DNA of 64,000 nt from NCBI GenBank assembly GCA_023023105.1, contig CP083824.1, positions 2,604,001 to 2,668,000 of the forward strand, given 5' to 3'. The DNA is from Enterobacter ludwigii. GTDB taxonomy: Bacteria > Pseudomonadota > Gammaproteobacteria > Enterobacterales > Enterobacteriaceae. Positions 42,085-52,115 of this stretch are shown one piece after another. The translations under genes were made by a program, and so were the position numbers. How positions within the stretch are numbered: position 1 is the first letter of the stretch; every line of letters begins with the position of its first letter. Under the pieces are notes generated by a model, which saw only the letters and a list, made by a program, of their open reading frames with translations, had not been told where the DNA came from and searched no databases.

Positions 42085-43101
42085 TTATTCGCGGCGTCCA
42101 AAGATGTTTTCCAGTTGGTTAACGCCGTCCGGCGCCAGGTCGCGAATAATGTCCATAAAGTTGAGTTCTGACAGCCGCTGTACCCGTTCAATCATCAGCG
42201 GCGCAGGGTGGCTCGGTTCGTACTGCGCAAAATACTGCTTCGCTTTTTCCAGCATCAGCTGCGCGTCGGCGCGGCTGGTGACCTGCACACTGCGCCAGTC
42301 GGTGACCTGCTGAACGGGCTGTGCTGTCACCTGTTGCTGCTCAGCTTGTTGTTCAACCTGCGCTTCACGGTTTGGCAGCAGCTTGCTGATGTCGGTCACC
42401 TGACACGCGCCGGCGACCAGCCCCACAGTTTTCAGCAGCTGCTCCATTTCGGGTACGCCGCTTTCACCGAGATACCCGGTGAGGAGATCGCGAATGGCCT
42501 GCAGTCGTTCGTGAATGACGATAACCGCGGCGGTACCTGGCTGGTCGCCGCGAGCCAGTTCGTCAATCAGTCGTGGACGGCCACCCGGATAATCCGGACA
42601 TTCGGTCTTGCTGCCATCCAGCAGCGCCTGGGCATCCCGGAGCGAAATTTCATCGCCGTTTGAACGCAGCAGCGAAGCGTTACGCACGGCGACGGTGAGA
42701 TCAGATTTATCGCTCAGCGCGGCCAGAGCGTTAATGCGATAGAACGGATCAGTTTCGCCATACTCTTCCAGCAGCGGATAAAGCGGCTCCCAGTAACGAC
42801 TGATAGCCTCCTGCACCAGTAATAACCCGTCTGCGTAACCTGCCAGGCCGCGACGGCGGGTCCAGGCATGCGTGAGTGCCAGCAGTACGCGAAGATCTTT
42901 GGTGCGGGTCAGCAGGCTGGTGGCGAACTTTTCTACCGTGTTCCAGTCAGCAGGCTCTGCCGGGATAATGGTGTCGCCAAACTGCTGTTCTGCTTTCCCA
43001 AGACTTGCCTGATTCATGATCTGGAAGTCAGCGTCGTACTCCAGGTTTTCGCCGCAGGGCTTGTCGGGGCTTATTGGTGCGAGAAATTCTTCGATATTCA
43101 T
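42085..43101 (-). CDS. tssA: T6SS TssA (ImpA N-terminal domain)
   Basis: 338 residues. N-terminal ImpA domain (about 5-130: FLAPISPDKPCGENLEYDADF, RTKDLRVLLALTHAWTR, LLVQEAISRYWEPLYP) and a shorter C-terminal part (about 225-338) with a Gln-rich linker (EQQAEQQQVTAQ). TssA coordinates baseplate and tail polymerisation. It is 75 bp before tssB. Confidence 0.93.
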   Translation of the reverse strand: MNIEEFLAPISPDKPCGENLEYDADFQIMNQASLGKAEQQFGDTIIPAEPADWNTVEKFATSLLTRTKDLRVLLALTHAWTRRRGLAGYADGLLLVQEAISRYWEPLYPLLEEYGETDPFYRINALAALSDKSDLTVAVRNASLLRSNGDEISLRDAQALLDGSKTECPDYPGGRPRLIDELARGDQPGTAAVIVIHERLQAIRDLLTGYLGESGVPEMEQLLKTVGLVAGACQVTDISKLLPNREAQVEQQAEQQQVTAQPVQQVTDWRSVQVTSRADAQLMLEKAKQYFAQYEPSHPAPLMIERVQRLSELNFMDIIRDLAPDGVNQLENIFGRRE

Positions 43102-43112
43102 GAGTTCCCTGC

Positions 43113-43829
43113 TTATTCAAACATGGGCGGATAGAGACCGTGACGGCCCGGGCGGGCACCCCCTGCCGGGTCGAACAGCAGGGTGAAAAGCTGCCCGGTA
43201 AAGTTACCGCTGTGAACATGGGTGTACAGCGGATAACCATCGCAGCGGTTAGTCCACCAGTAGCTGGTCTGGCGCAGCGGATCAAAGCATTCCGCGGCCT
43301 GGGGCCAGCCCAGCGTGTTCTGACCGTCTTCGTCATAACCAATCACATCAAGGATGTCAGAACGCTTTTGCGGCTCAACGGGCTGCGGCGCCGGAATGGT
43401 CATCAGCATCTCATCCAGCTGTGAGGCGGAAAAACTATTGCGCACCGCGTGCAAACCCAGGCGCCCAATCTGCTGATACCAGCTTTCAGCCTGGCTGAGC
43501 AGGCTCGTCGACCACTCTGTCGGGGCGAAGCTCAGCTGAAGGCAAACCGGGTATTGTCGACCAACGCTGTCGCGGCCGGGCAGCAGACAGCCCATCTGGA
43601 TCATCTGGCTACCCAGCATCGGGGGGACAACAAAATTCCAGACCGGCGCTTTGTGAAACTGGCGCTCGCCGCTGCGCTGCTCTTCCTGCTGCCAGGCCAG
43701 CAGGCCAACCTGGAACCAGTGTGACCACTGGCGCTGTAAAGTGTCAGGAAAGCGACGCTGCAAAAAATCTCCGGCGCTGGGTAACTTGCCATACCAGCTG
43801 TAGCGGTTCATCGCAGGGGTATTCGTCAT
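43113..43829 (-). CDS. tagF: T6SS regulator TagF
   Basis: 238 residues from ATG 43829 (MTNTPAMNRYSWYGKLPSAG). The start GKLPSAGDFLQRRFPD is the TagF/SciT hallmark, followed by VWNFVVPPMLGSQMIQMGCLLPGRDSVGR. In Pseudomonas and Agrobacterium TagF represses T6SS post-translationally, at least in part by titrating the FHA protein. Located between tssM and tssA with short gaps; no PppA fusion, since pppA is separate here. Confidence 0.92.
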   Translation of the reverse strand: MTNTPAMNRYSWYGKLPSAGDFLQRRFPDTLQRQWSHWFQVGLLAWQQEEQRSGERQFHKAPVWNFVVPPMLGSQMIQMGCLLPGRDSVGRQYPVCLQLSFAPTEWSTSLLSQAESWYQQIGRLGLHAVRNSFSASQLDEMLMTIPAPQPVEPQKRSDILDVIGYDEDGQNTLGWPQAAECFDPLRQTSYWWTNRCDGYPLYTHVHSGNFTGQLFTLLFDPAGGARPGRHGLYPPMFE

Positions 43830-43845
43830 ACGGCTGTCCTTGCGG

Positions 43846-46800
43846 TTATGGGCATGAGAAACGAGGAAGCTGGAACGGGTTGCGAATGCTGTTTGGCGCA
43901 AACTCCAGCGTGACCTGATGTCCGTCGACGTTGAACGTGGCCTGGCGGCTCAGGCTACCTGCCCCCGGGCTGGTGCTCGCTTTATCGAAAAAGCGGTTTA
44001 GCGCCCAGGCACCGTTGGTCACCAGCGTTGCCGTGCTGCCATTCGCCAGCCCCAGCTGCATACGAACCTGATTGGTACCACCTGGTCCTGGCCAGTTCAT
44101 GATCTGCACCGCCTGAGGACCATGACTGTAGCGCAGTTGCTGGCCATCAACGTCCAGCGTCAGGTTCAGAATGGTGTTATCCATTCGGACGGTGCGGACC
44201 GTCACTTTGAAAGACGGGGTCGTGGCGCCATTAGCAAAGAAAGCATCACGGATCGACTGGGCCTGCTGGAACGGTCTCAGCAGCCCTTCGCTTCCCGGCA
44301 GCGTTTTGCCGTCAATGCCCGGCATAAAGCGCCAGTTTGCCTGCGTGGTATCCACTTTATTGGTCAGATTGTCGCGGAAGAAGGCGTCCATCAGCCCGGT
44401 TCCCGGCGCAAACATACGCGCGAGATCGTCAGGAGTGACCTCGGTGCTGGCGCTGCGTACCAGCGGGTAGCGACCGGCAATCGCCTGACGACAGAATCCG
44501 CCCACTTCGACATTGATCCGCTTACGCACATTGTCCAGATCGCGGCGCTGGGTATCACTGCTGGCCCCCACCGCCATGTTGCTGAACATGGTTTGCAGCC
44601 CGCCCGGCAGGCGACCGGCGCTGGCCTGCAGACGGCTGATCGCCTCACCACCCGGTGCCGGCATACCGCTGTTGGCGGCATCCTGGACGGCGGTCAGGTA
44701 ACGATAAAGCTCGTCCACCTGCTTAAGAAAGTCATCAAAGACGATGGTCTTCCCGCCCTTCTCCAGCGGCTGCGCCAGCTCAATCAGCGGGGCGTAGTGG
44801 TCGGTCACCAGCTGTTCCGGCGCCTGCGTGACCACGGCAGCCTGCGTCGGGGTATTGTCATTGTTGCTGAACAGCGCTTCCAGCGTGCGGGTAGCACGGT
44901 TGCTCTGATCCTGCGCTTTACCAGCATTGTCTGCTGCTGGCACATCACGAGAAAGCCTCAGTACCTGACTCAGGCTCAGCACCAGACGGCGCAGCGGCGA
45001 GTTTGTGCCAGAAAGCAGGCGTGCGGTATTGATACGCTGAGAAAGGTCGGCACTGTTGTTAAGCTGAATGTCGGCGAGCCAGGGATCCCAGTTTGCGATA
45101 AAGTCTCGCATGTAGAGCTGGCGCACGGCGTTATCGATCTGCTTTTTATCTTCCTGCGCCGTGGCGGCTCCCAGCACCCAGGCATCGTCTTCATGCAGGG
45201 CGGTGGTGACGCTGTCAATCTGGCCGTTAAAGCTTTTCCAGTAGCCGTCCGGGGTATAAAGCCCCGGCACACCCTCACTCACCGGCTTGCCGCTTTTACG
45301 TGAAAACACCAGTTCGCTCTGCGGTCCTCCCAGGTCGGTAAGAGAAACCGGCTTCAGATTTTCATCATGTTCCAGCAGACGCTTCAGACGACCATATACG
45401 CGGGTGGAGAGCGGCTGCTGGTTGATCAGCGCTCTTTCGCGGGTAACCAGGGATTCGTCCTGGGCATACGGGGAGGCCTGAATTTTCGGTTCCAGCAGTT
45501 GCGTAAGATGCCATTCAAGCTGTTGCAGTTGCGCCTTCGTGACGTTCTGCGGCAGGTTGCGCTGCAGATTGAGCATCACCCACGAATGCAGGAATTTGCC
45601 GTCGTAGCGCTTCGGCTGATACAGCATTTGATAGGCTTTTAGCGCTTCGTAGCTGTATTCCACATCGCTGCCGTTGTCGTTACGAAGCCAGGTGGTGATG
45701 TGCATGGCGACGGCAGGCAGCAGCATCTGATCCAGCGCTTTCTGGTACAGAGACTGCGATGCATCACTGACGTCATCCCCACGATAAAGACCCATACGGC
45801 GGGATACTGGCGGATCGTTTACATCAAACGCGTCACTCTTCGGCAGGTCCACCAGACCATTGAGCAGCGGCAGCAGATCAAACAGGTCACGCTGAGGCTG
45901 GTTCTGTAACGCTTTACTCTGCTGATCAAGCAGCGGCACCTTCGCATCGACCTCTTCCAGATACGCCTTGTTTTTGGCGTAGCTGGTCAGCCACAGTCCA
46001 CCGAGGATCACCAGCAGAGACAGTAGTGCTGCATAGCCGGACCAGATCACCGCCCGGTTGCGCAGTTCCCACCAGCGGTTTTCTCCGGCAATACCGGCCT
46101 CCTGGAAAATGACGTTTTGCAGCAGATTCTTGATGAAAAAGCTCTGGCCTTTCGCTCCTGGAATGGGTGCCTCTTTGCTGACTGCATCCCAGCTATCGCC
46201 CTCGGCACCTTCAGGTAAAGAGAGCGCGCGGTTCAGTTCGCCCACCACGCGGTCGAACGGCATGCCCTCCTGCGTCCCGCTGGCGAAGTAGATCCCGCGC
46301 GGGGAAAACTCGGTTTCGAAATTCGAACGGGCGAAGACCGTGCTCAGGTAGTCCGCCAGCAGCGGACGCAGCGCGGCAAATTCCTGCGGGAAGAGATAGG
46401 CTTCGGCGCGCGTTTTTGCATCATGCTCTTTCAGCATGGTTTCCGGCAGCCCGGCGTCCAGGCGCTGCTGCAGCAGAGAAAACTCCTGCTGGAAGTTGCC
46501 CATCAGGTCGTAATCGGCGTGTCTGGTTTGCTCCCACGGCAGCGTAAAGCCCCAGATCTGATCGCGCTGGGCTTTGTCGTAGTCGGCAAACCATGCACGG
46601 AAGCCTTTAAGCAGGTCAGCCTTGGTTACCATCACGTACACCGGGAAGCGAATGCCCAGTTGTTCATGCAGCTCAGACAGACGCTGACGCAGATTCACCG
46701 CCTGCTGGCGGGACGCCTCGGCAGACTGGGTGAGAAGGTCAGAAATGCTGATAGTGATGATGACACCGTTGATCGGCTGGCGGCGGCGATACTTACGCAG

Positions 46801-47466
46801 TAACCCCATGAATTCCAGCCATTCTCCGGCATCCTGTACCTGCTCGCTCTCCTGAGTGGTATAGCGACCCGCCGTATCCAGCAGCACCGCCTCGTTAGTG
46901 AACCACCAGTCGCAGTTACGTGTCCCCCCAATACCGCGCAATGCGGTCTTACCGAAACGATCGGCCAGTGGGAACTGCAGCCCGGAATTGACCAGCGCCG
47001 TGGTTTTACCGGAGCCCGGTGCGCCAATAATGACGTACCACGGCAGTTGATACAGATATTGCGTGCTGAAGCGCTGCGTCCACTGGGCACTCTGCCCCGC
47101 TTTGCTGAAGTGCGCTTTTTTCAGCATCTGCGCGGCTTCATCAAAACGGCTGGCGAGGATCTGCTCCTCGCTGTTCAGTCGTTTCTGCGGATCCGCGGCT
47201 TCCGGTTTGCTCGTGTTCTCATTGAGCTTGTCCATCAGCTTGCGGTTCAGCCAGGCATTGTACAACCGCGGCAGGATATGGCCTTGCGCCCAGAGCAGAT
47301 AGACCACAGCGATGCTGATAATGCGGTTTTGTTCAGACTCAAGCGGTCGGGTGTCCACGATGGACAACAGGGGACCGATCATCCAGATCACCGCCGCAAG
47401 CGCCGTTACGCCGAGGAAGCTCCACAGAATGCGGTTGGTCAAAATGGAAAGAAGTGTAGTCAGCAT
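43846..47466 (-). CDS. tssM: T6SS membrane-complex protein TssM (IcmF)
   Basis: 1206 residues. Two N-terminal helices (about 12-34 and 47-66), a cytoplasmic P-loop domain with Walker A GAPGSGKTT (148-156) and DTAGRY, a third helix near 455-475 (SGYAALLSLLVILGGLWL), and a long periplasmic part ending in the TssJ-binding beta domain (QATFNVDGHQVTLEFA). Spans the envelope with TssJ and TssL. Walker A is intact, which is not the case in all TssM proteins. Confidence 0.96.
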   Translation of the reverse strand: MLTTLLSILTNRILWSFLGVTALAAVIWMIGPLLSIVDTRPLESEQNRIISIAVVYLLWAQGHILPRLYNAWLNRKLMDKLNENTSKPEAADPQKRLNSEEQILASRFDEAAQMLKKAHFSKAGQSAQWTQRFSTQYLYQLPWYVIIGAPGSGKTTALVNSGLQFPLADRFGKTALRGIGGTRNCDWWFTNEAVLLDTAGRYTTQESEQVQDAGEWLEFMGLLRKYRRRQPINGVIITISISDLLTQSAEASRQQAVNLRQRLSELHEQLGIRFPVYVMVTKADLLKGFRAWFADYDKAQRDQIWGFTLPWEQTRHADYDLMGNFQQEFSLLQQRLDAGLPETMLKEHDAKTRAEAYLFPQEFAALRPLLADYLSTVFARSNFETEFSPRGIYFASGTQEGMPFDRVVGELNRALSLPEGAEGDSWDAVSKEAPIPGAKGQSFFIKNLLQNVIFQEAGIAGENRWWELRNRAVIWSGYAALLSLLVILGGLWLTSYAKNKAYLEEVDAKVPLLDQQSKALQNQPQRDLFDLLPLLNGLVDLPKSDAFDVNDPPVSRRMGLYRGDDVSDASQSLYQKALDQMLLPAVAMHITTWLRNDNGSDVEYSYEALKAYQMLYQPKRYDGKFLHSWVMLNLQRNLPQNVTKAQLQQLEWHLTQLLEPKIQASPYAQDESLVTRERALINQQPLSTRVYGRLKRLLEHDENLKPVSLTDLGGPQSELVFSRKSGKPVSEGVPGLYTPDGYWKSFNGQIDSVTTALHEDDAWVLGAATAQEDKKQIDNAVRQLYMRDFIANWDPWLADIQLNNSADLSQRINTARLLSGTNSPLRRLVLSLSQVLRLSRDVPAADNAGKAQDQSNRATRTLEALFSNNDNTPTQAAVVTQAPEQLVTDHYAPLIELAQPLEKGGKTIVFDDFLKQVDELYRYLTAVQDAANSGMPAPGGEAISRLQASAGRLPGGLQTMFSNMAVGASSDTQRRDLDNVRKRINVEVGGFCRQAIAGRYPLVRSASTEVTPDDLARMFAPGTGLMDAFFRDNLTNKVDTTQANWRFMPGIDGKTLPGSEGLLRPFQQAQSIRDAFFANGATTPSFKVTVRTVRMDNTILNLTLDVDGQQLRYSHGPQAVQIMNWPGPGGTNQVRMQLGLANGSTATLVTNGAWALNRFFDKASTSPGAGSLSRQATFNVDGHQVTLEFAPNSIRNPFQLPRFSCP

Positions 47467-47468
47467 CC

Positions 47469-48707
47469 TTAGTTTCCTTGCGGCAATCCGTTCAGCTCAG
47501 CCTGTGTATTTTCAGGCGACACCAGCAGAGTAATTTCCACACGGCGGTTACGGGCGCGATTTTCAGGCGTCGTGTTCGGCGCCACCGGGTTAATTTCGCC
47601 CCGCCCTTCCGCTTTTACACGATCGGGCCGGGAGAGGCTTCCCTGCAGCATTTTCTGTACCGAGCGGGCACGTTCCAGAGACAGTTCATAGTTAGAAGCA
47701 AAGCGCGCGCTGCGGATCGGTACGTTGTCGCTGTAGCCCACCACCAGAATTTTGCCGCTGACGTTATTCATCGCCTGCGCAATACGGTTAATCACCGGTT
47801 CATAGCGGTCACGCACAACGGTGGAAGCAGAGGCAAACAGCCCATCACCTTTCAGGATAACAACGCTGCGGTCCGCTTCGTCTTTCACCGCGACCAGGCC
47901 CGCCTCGATTTCAGGCTTCAGGAAGCCGCGCAGGTTTAACACCGCAGGTACTTGGCGAGCTGGCTGCTGGATGGTGGTTTCCGGCAGCTGGGACTGGTAA
48001 ATCTTCGCCAGCACCGGGCTGGTGTTGTCGCCAAGACGCCAGTTAAGGACGATGTAGAACAGGCAGGCGATAAACCCGGCCAGCGCGACACAAGCCCAGA
48101 GCGGCACCATCGGACGCCACAGTTTGCGCAGCACCGGGCGATCTTCCGGATGGGGAGAAAGCGGTGGCGGATAGCTTCCACGCACGCCGCGGATCATCTG
48201 CCACAGCCGCTGCTTGATCGTCTCGAGCTGGGTGCGGCCATTATCCAGCACCCGATAACGTCCTTCGAAGCCAAGCAGCAGGCAGTAATTGATCATCTCC
48301 AGCAGCAGAATATGTTCACGCGGGTTCTGCGACAGGCGCGCCATCAGCTGGAAGAATTTCTCGCCGCCCCAGGTTTCGTTATGAAACGTCACCAGCAGAC
48401 CGTTGCTTGACCAGACGCCGCTGCTTCCCCAGGGGGTCAGCGCAGCCGCTTCATCCAGGGCCGTACACAGGCAGTAACGTGCCCCGACGATCACCTCATA
48501 GGCGAGGCCAGCCTGCTGACAGCGGACTTCGAAACGGCGAATTTCATCGATCAGACGCTGGCGTAATGCCACCTGATCGTCATGAGACACCGAATGACGG
48601 ATCTGCGGAATCGCATTGAGCAGCGGATTAGCGGCCGCCACCAGCGGATTGTTACTACTGGCTCCGGTAATCGCGGCATCACTGCCGGTATCCTGTCGTT
48701 CCTGCAT
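47469..48707 (-). CDS. tssL: T6SS membrane-complex protein TssL with OmpA-like domain
   Basis: 412 residues. DotU domain in the cytoplasm (about 20-190: NPLLNAIPQIRHSV, CLCTALDEAAALTPWG, FFQLMARLSQNPREHILLLEMINYCLLLGFEGRYR), one membrane helix (about 210-230, WACVALAGFIACLFYIVL), and a periplasmic OmpA-like peptidoglycan-binding domain (about 285-400, ILVVGYSDNVPIRSARFASN and NRARNRRVEI). This is the 'evolved' TssL, which anchors the complex without a separate TagL. Confidence 0.95.
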   Translation of the reverse strand: MQERQDTGSDAAITGASSNNPLVAAANPLLNAIPQIRHSVSHDDQVALRQRLIDEIRRFEVRCQQAGLAYEVIVGARYCLCTALDEAAALTPWGSSGVWSSNGLLVTFHNETWGGEKFFQLMARLSQNPREHILLLEMINYCLLLGFEGRYRVLDNGRTQLETIKQRLWQMIRGVRGSYPPPLSPHPEDRPVLRKLWRPMVPLWACVALAGFIACLFYIVLNWRLGDNTSPVLAKIYQSQLPETTIQQPARQVPAVLNLRGFLKPEIEAGLVAVKDEADRSVVILKGDGLFASASTVVRDRYEPVINRIAQAMNNVSGKILVVGYSDNVPIRSARFASNYELSLERARSVQKMLQGSLSRPDRVKAEGRGEINPVAPNTTPENRARNRRVEITLLVSPENTQAELNGLPQGN

Positions 48708-48724
48708 ATTTAGCGCTCGCTATA

Positions 48725-50068
48725 TTATTCTGTCGGGCTACGGATGGCCCAAAACTCCATATCCAGCCCCGGGAATTCCCCTGCAAGATGCAGGGCAAAT
48801 GCACCGGACTTATCCATCTCGTGCCACAGCTCACTGCCTTTCTCCAGCTCAAAGTAGCTGTAGCCCGCATGCCATGGGATTTGCGGTGGCGCAACCGGCA
48901 TGGCGCGCAGCATAATGCCAGGCAGTTGCAACTGGACCAGATCGCGGATTTTCGATACCGGCGCGATCTTCATCTGGGCAGGGAAATAGGTTTGCAGGTG
49001 TTCGCCTGGCACACTGGCTTTTACCGCCAGTACGAAACCAAACTCGCGCACCATGCTGGTTTCAGGCACCGTAGCGATGTTCAGACCGTGAGAGCGTTCG
49101 TTAAGCGGCAGCTGAATCGCGTGATCTTCCATCACCAGCGACAGCCCCTGACGCAGCATCAGCATCAACTTACTGAAGCAGTTCGCGAGATCGTCATGAT
49201 CGTAAATCGGTAGTACGTTTTCGGCGTGACGTTGCGAGGTCCAGGTGGCGAGTTCGGTGGCAAACGGCAGCCAGCTGCGCCAGAGCGTTTCCGGGTGCAG
49301 CAGCGGCAGCGTTTTTAAGTGAGAAACCTCGCCCAGATGGCGGTTCACCAGCGATAACAGCGTAAATTCGATCAGTTCAGAGGTGTTAAAGCGGCCAGGC
49401 TGACGCAGACGACCGCCAATCTGCTGACTGCGCTGCACCAGTAAGCCGTGCAGATCGTTGATCATGCTGTAGATCTGCGGGCTGTTATTGGCGTTCAGCA
49501 TTGGCGGAATGTAGCTGTTATCGAGTCGCACGAGGTTATCGTTACGTTTCTCGGTCACTGCCGCCACGCCGATGGCGGTCCATTCTGCTGTCAGATCTTT
49601 TTCCAGCATCAGGGTCAGACGAAGACGGCCAAACTGGACGGTGGCATCCCCCACCGACATGGCGTTATCGTCTTCTACCTCTTGCTCAAAAGCGATGAAG
49701 CGCGCCAGAGAGGCCTGCTCTTCGCTAAAAATCACCTCTTCTCTCTCGCCACGGCGAACCGGCAGTGCGAGCACCACCTTTTCATTGGTGAGGTTGTCCG
49801 GGATTTTCAGCGGTGCAGGCCCGTTGCGCCCGTTACGCACCTGGAAAAAGGTGCCGTCCGGCAGCAACCCGCTGCAGTAGCTCAGGGCAATGCATCCCTG
49901 ACGCAGGATGGCTTCATCGAGTTCAACGTCCAGAAAGCCCCAGAGATAGGACCGCTGTAGCGCACCCCATTCACGAACATGGTTGAGCAGATAGCTTTCA
50001 GCCCGCTGAAAATGGTGTGGACGCAGGAACATGCCTTCGGTCCAGACGACCTTTTCTGCTTTCGTCAT
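48725..50068 (-). CDS. tssK: T6SS baseplate-membrane connector TssK
   Basis: 447 residues, VasE family: VVWTEGMFLRPHHFQRAESYL at the start and LKTLPLLHPETLWRSWLPFA..., ending FELEKGSELWHEMDKSGAFALHLAGEFPGLDMEFWAIR. Trimeric adaptor joining the baseplate to TssL/TssM. The ribosome site AGGAAACAC lies ahead of ATG 50068. Confidence 0.96.
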   Translation of the reverse strand: MTKAEKVVWTEGMFLRPHHFQRAESYLLNHVREWGALQRSYLWGFLDVELDEAILRQGCIALSYCSGLLPDGTFFQVRNGRNGPAPLKIPDNLTNEKVVLALPVRRGEREEVIFSEEQASLARFIAFEQEVEDDNAMSVGDATVQFGRLRLTLMLEKDLTAEWTAIGVAAVTEKRNDNLVRLDNSYIPPMLNANNSPQIYSMINDLHGLLVQRSQQIGGRLRQPGRFNTSELIEFTLLSLVNRHLGEVSHLKTLPLLHPETLWRSWLPFATELATWTSQRHAENVLPIYDHDDLANCFSKLMLMLRQGLSLVMEDHAIQLPLNERSHGLNIATVPETSMVREFGFVLAVKASVPGEHLQTYFPAQMKIAPVSKIRDLVQLQLPGIMLRAMPVAPPQIPWHAGYSYFELEKGSELWHEMDKSGAFALHLAGEFPGLDMEFWAIRSPTE

Positions 50069-50093
50069 GATGTGTTTCCTGTTTTAACGCGCG

Positions 50094-50597
50094 TTACTGA
50101 CTGATGACACGAATGCCATTCACGTCGAGAAAAACGTTGGCCTGGAGTTCATCCGCGGACCATTTCCAGAACTGATAGAGATGATTTTCGCCTGGCACAG
50201 GCAGAGGGATTGAAACGCGCCATTTTTTTCCATCCAGCATTTGATATTCCGCCATCACACCGATATAGCGGGCCTCCGGAGAGCTTTGTCCGCTGAGGGT
50301 TTTCGACAGCTGTCCTGGCATCAGGAAGAACACATCGCTGTTCAGCAGATTCGCGCCAAGCGTTGCTGACGCGTTGTTCTGCAGGGAATAGAAGTCGCTG
50401 GACATGAAATCCGCATCGGATTTCAACAACAGTACCCGGACTTTAAGCGGCGCAGATTCATTGATTTGTGGATGAGCCTGAAACTGCAGATTGTAGCGGG
50501 AAGGGTCGCTGTGTGAAGACGACGTACAACCACTGACAAGGGTGAAAACCACCGCGTAAAAGACCAACCACAGCCGATGAAAATTTTTATTATTCAT
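50094..50597 (-). CDS. tssJ: T6SS outer-membrane lipoprotein TssJ
   Basis: 167 residues with a lipoprotein leader (FTLVSGCTSS, Cys at about 24) and a transthyretin-like domain: APLKVRVLLLKSDADFMSSDFYSLQNNA, then ARYIGVMAEYQML and a C-terminal VFLDVNGIRVISQ. Contacts the periplasmic end of TssM. Follows the SH3 lipoprotein gene by 23 bp. Confidence 0.92.
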   Translation of the reverse strand: MNNKNFHRLWLVFYAVVFTLVSGCTSSSHSDPSRYNLQFQAHPQINESAPLKVRVLLLKSDADFMSSDFYSLQNNASATLGANLLNSDVFFLMPGQLSKTLSGQSSPEARYIGVMAEYQMLDGKKWRVSIPLPVPGENHLYQFWKWSADELQANVFLDVNGIRVISQ

Positions 50598-50620
50598 AAA
50601 AACACGCTCATAAAAGCCGT

Positions 50621-51115
50621 TTAGTTCAGGATCCAGGTACCGTTAGCGCTGTCTTTGCAGGCTTTGCTGTTGCCATCAACATCGACACAGGTTGCTTTTT
50701 TACGTGACTTAGGACGAATGGCTTGTTTACGCACGGCCGCGTCGTACTGATCGGCCTTGATAACGGCGCGCATCGGCACGTAACCAATCAGCTGGTCTTG
50801 TCCTTCATCGGCAAGCGCCATCCAGTAGTGTTCAACCTGCCCCAGCACCACGTAGGTTTTTCCGGTTTCCAGCGTACGGATAACCTTTCCGCCAAAGTCA
50901 GGACGGCTCATCACGGATGCCGGATACATGGCACGATACGGCTCATTGAGTTGGGTGAATTCTGCTGGGGGGGTAACGGCGTGACGGTGGGTTAAGGTGA
51001 CGCCGTTGACCTGGCTAGTCACGATCGTATCGTCGTTGATCACAGGTTTCTGCGGCGCTTTACAGCCCGCCACCGCCATTACAAACAGAAGTGAAAACAG
51101 TACGCGCATTTTCAT
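50621..51115 (-). CDS. SH3-type lipoprotein heading the T6SS operon
   Basis: 164 residues from ATG 51115 (GGAAAAGC upstream). Leader MKMRVLFSLLFVMAVAGC gives a lipobox VAGC. The mature part has an SH3-like stretch (FGGKVIRTLETGKTYVVLGQVEHYWMALADEGQDQLIGYVPMRAV), then a basic segment and two Cys (CVDVDGNSKACKDS) that could form a disulphide. First gene of the operon. Bacterial SH3 domains often bind cell wall, so a role in helping the T6SS membrane complex cross peptidoglycan is plausible but inferred. Confidence 0.8.
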   Translation of the reverse strand: MKMRVLFSLLFVMAVAGCKAPQKPVINDDTIVTSQVNGVTLTHRHAVTPPAEFTQLNEPYRAMYPASVMSRPDFGGKVIRTLETGKTYVVLGQVEHYWMALADEGQDQLIGYVPMRAVIKADQYDAAVRKQAIRPKSRKKATCVDVDGNSKACKDSANGTWILN

Positions 51116-52115
51116 ATGCTTTTCCGTAGCGATATTTCGATGATGAAGATGAGGGAATGAAGTTTGTTTTAAGTACAAAAGTTAAAACATGCAGGATATT
51201 TTCGGGACGTGACTATTTTAAGGGCATAGCTACCGCACGAGCCCTTCAGAATAAGGCCCAGTGTCTTCCTGACATATTTTGACAAACAGCAAGCAAGTTT
51301 ACATGAGCTTCGCATCAATTCAATATTTAACGCCCCGCAAGTGATGGTTAATGAAGCACATGGCGCATTATAGGATTAATCTGACAAACAAAGTGGCGCA
51401 GTCTCAATGAGCTAATTACCAGGCAAACAACCAACACAACTACTTGTTTTAAAAAAAGAAAAACACAAAAGAGAACCAGTTGCATTAACGCAGAAGCCCT
51501 ATTTTCACCACTACCATAATTAGTAGAATTTCGTTTATTTTCGGTTTGCAATGAATATATTCATTATGAATTATTTGTTGCATCGATAGAGTATGTTTAT
51601 TTTTTCCGGCAGGGCACCTTAAATGAGATTAATTCGGTCATTGGCAGACGGTTAATTTCACACCCCAAAATAAGTTTGTATTTTGTATGGTGATAACTGT
51701 CTATTCAGACATCAATTGAATGAATTAACAATTAAGCATGAGTAAACTTTTATGCTGCCAGAATGTTCTGATTTTTCTCTAAACCAACTTACGCTGAGGT
51801 TTACCGCTAGCTCACCCTTCCCGACTTTCATATGAAGTTTTACCGCTGCTACATCATTTTTTCTTTCTGCGTCATCTATCCCACCGAATGTGTGATAGAT
51901 AAGATTTATTATCAAAATGATAAAATTTCGTTATAATTTCTTTAAATATTTAGATTACATCGTTGATAAATCACTGTAATAAAGAGGTATTTAAGATAAA
52001 GCGCTTTGCAACACCGTGTGCATTGATACACGTGCCGATCATTGCTTGCGCTTATTGCCTCCCACAGTGGTTTTACTGGTCCGACGGTGTATGAGTTAAC
52101 GAGTCAGGAGTTGGT
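51116..52115. promoter_or_regulatory. AT-rich 1-kb divergent region ahead of the T6SS and the oxidoreductase
   Basis: No convincing gene in 1000 bp. Two leftward frames of 67 codons (51348-51551 and 51712-51915) lack ribosome sites and known similarity. Base composition drops sharply against the flanking genes, with runs such as 51440-51470 and 51900-51960, as in H-NS-silenced promoters of acquired islands. It must hold the T6SS operon promoter and that of the oxidoreductase gene, but I see no certain -35/-10 or operator. Confidence 0.5.

Noticed and set aside
44122..45303. A 393-codon plus-strand frame opposite tssM
   Set aside because: Entirely inside tssM on the other strand, with no ribosome site or known similarity.
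51348..51915. Two small leftward frames of 67 codons each
   Set aside because: No ribosome site, no known similarity, biased AT-rich composition; kept only as a note in the intergenic entry.
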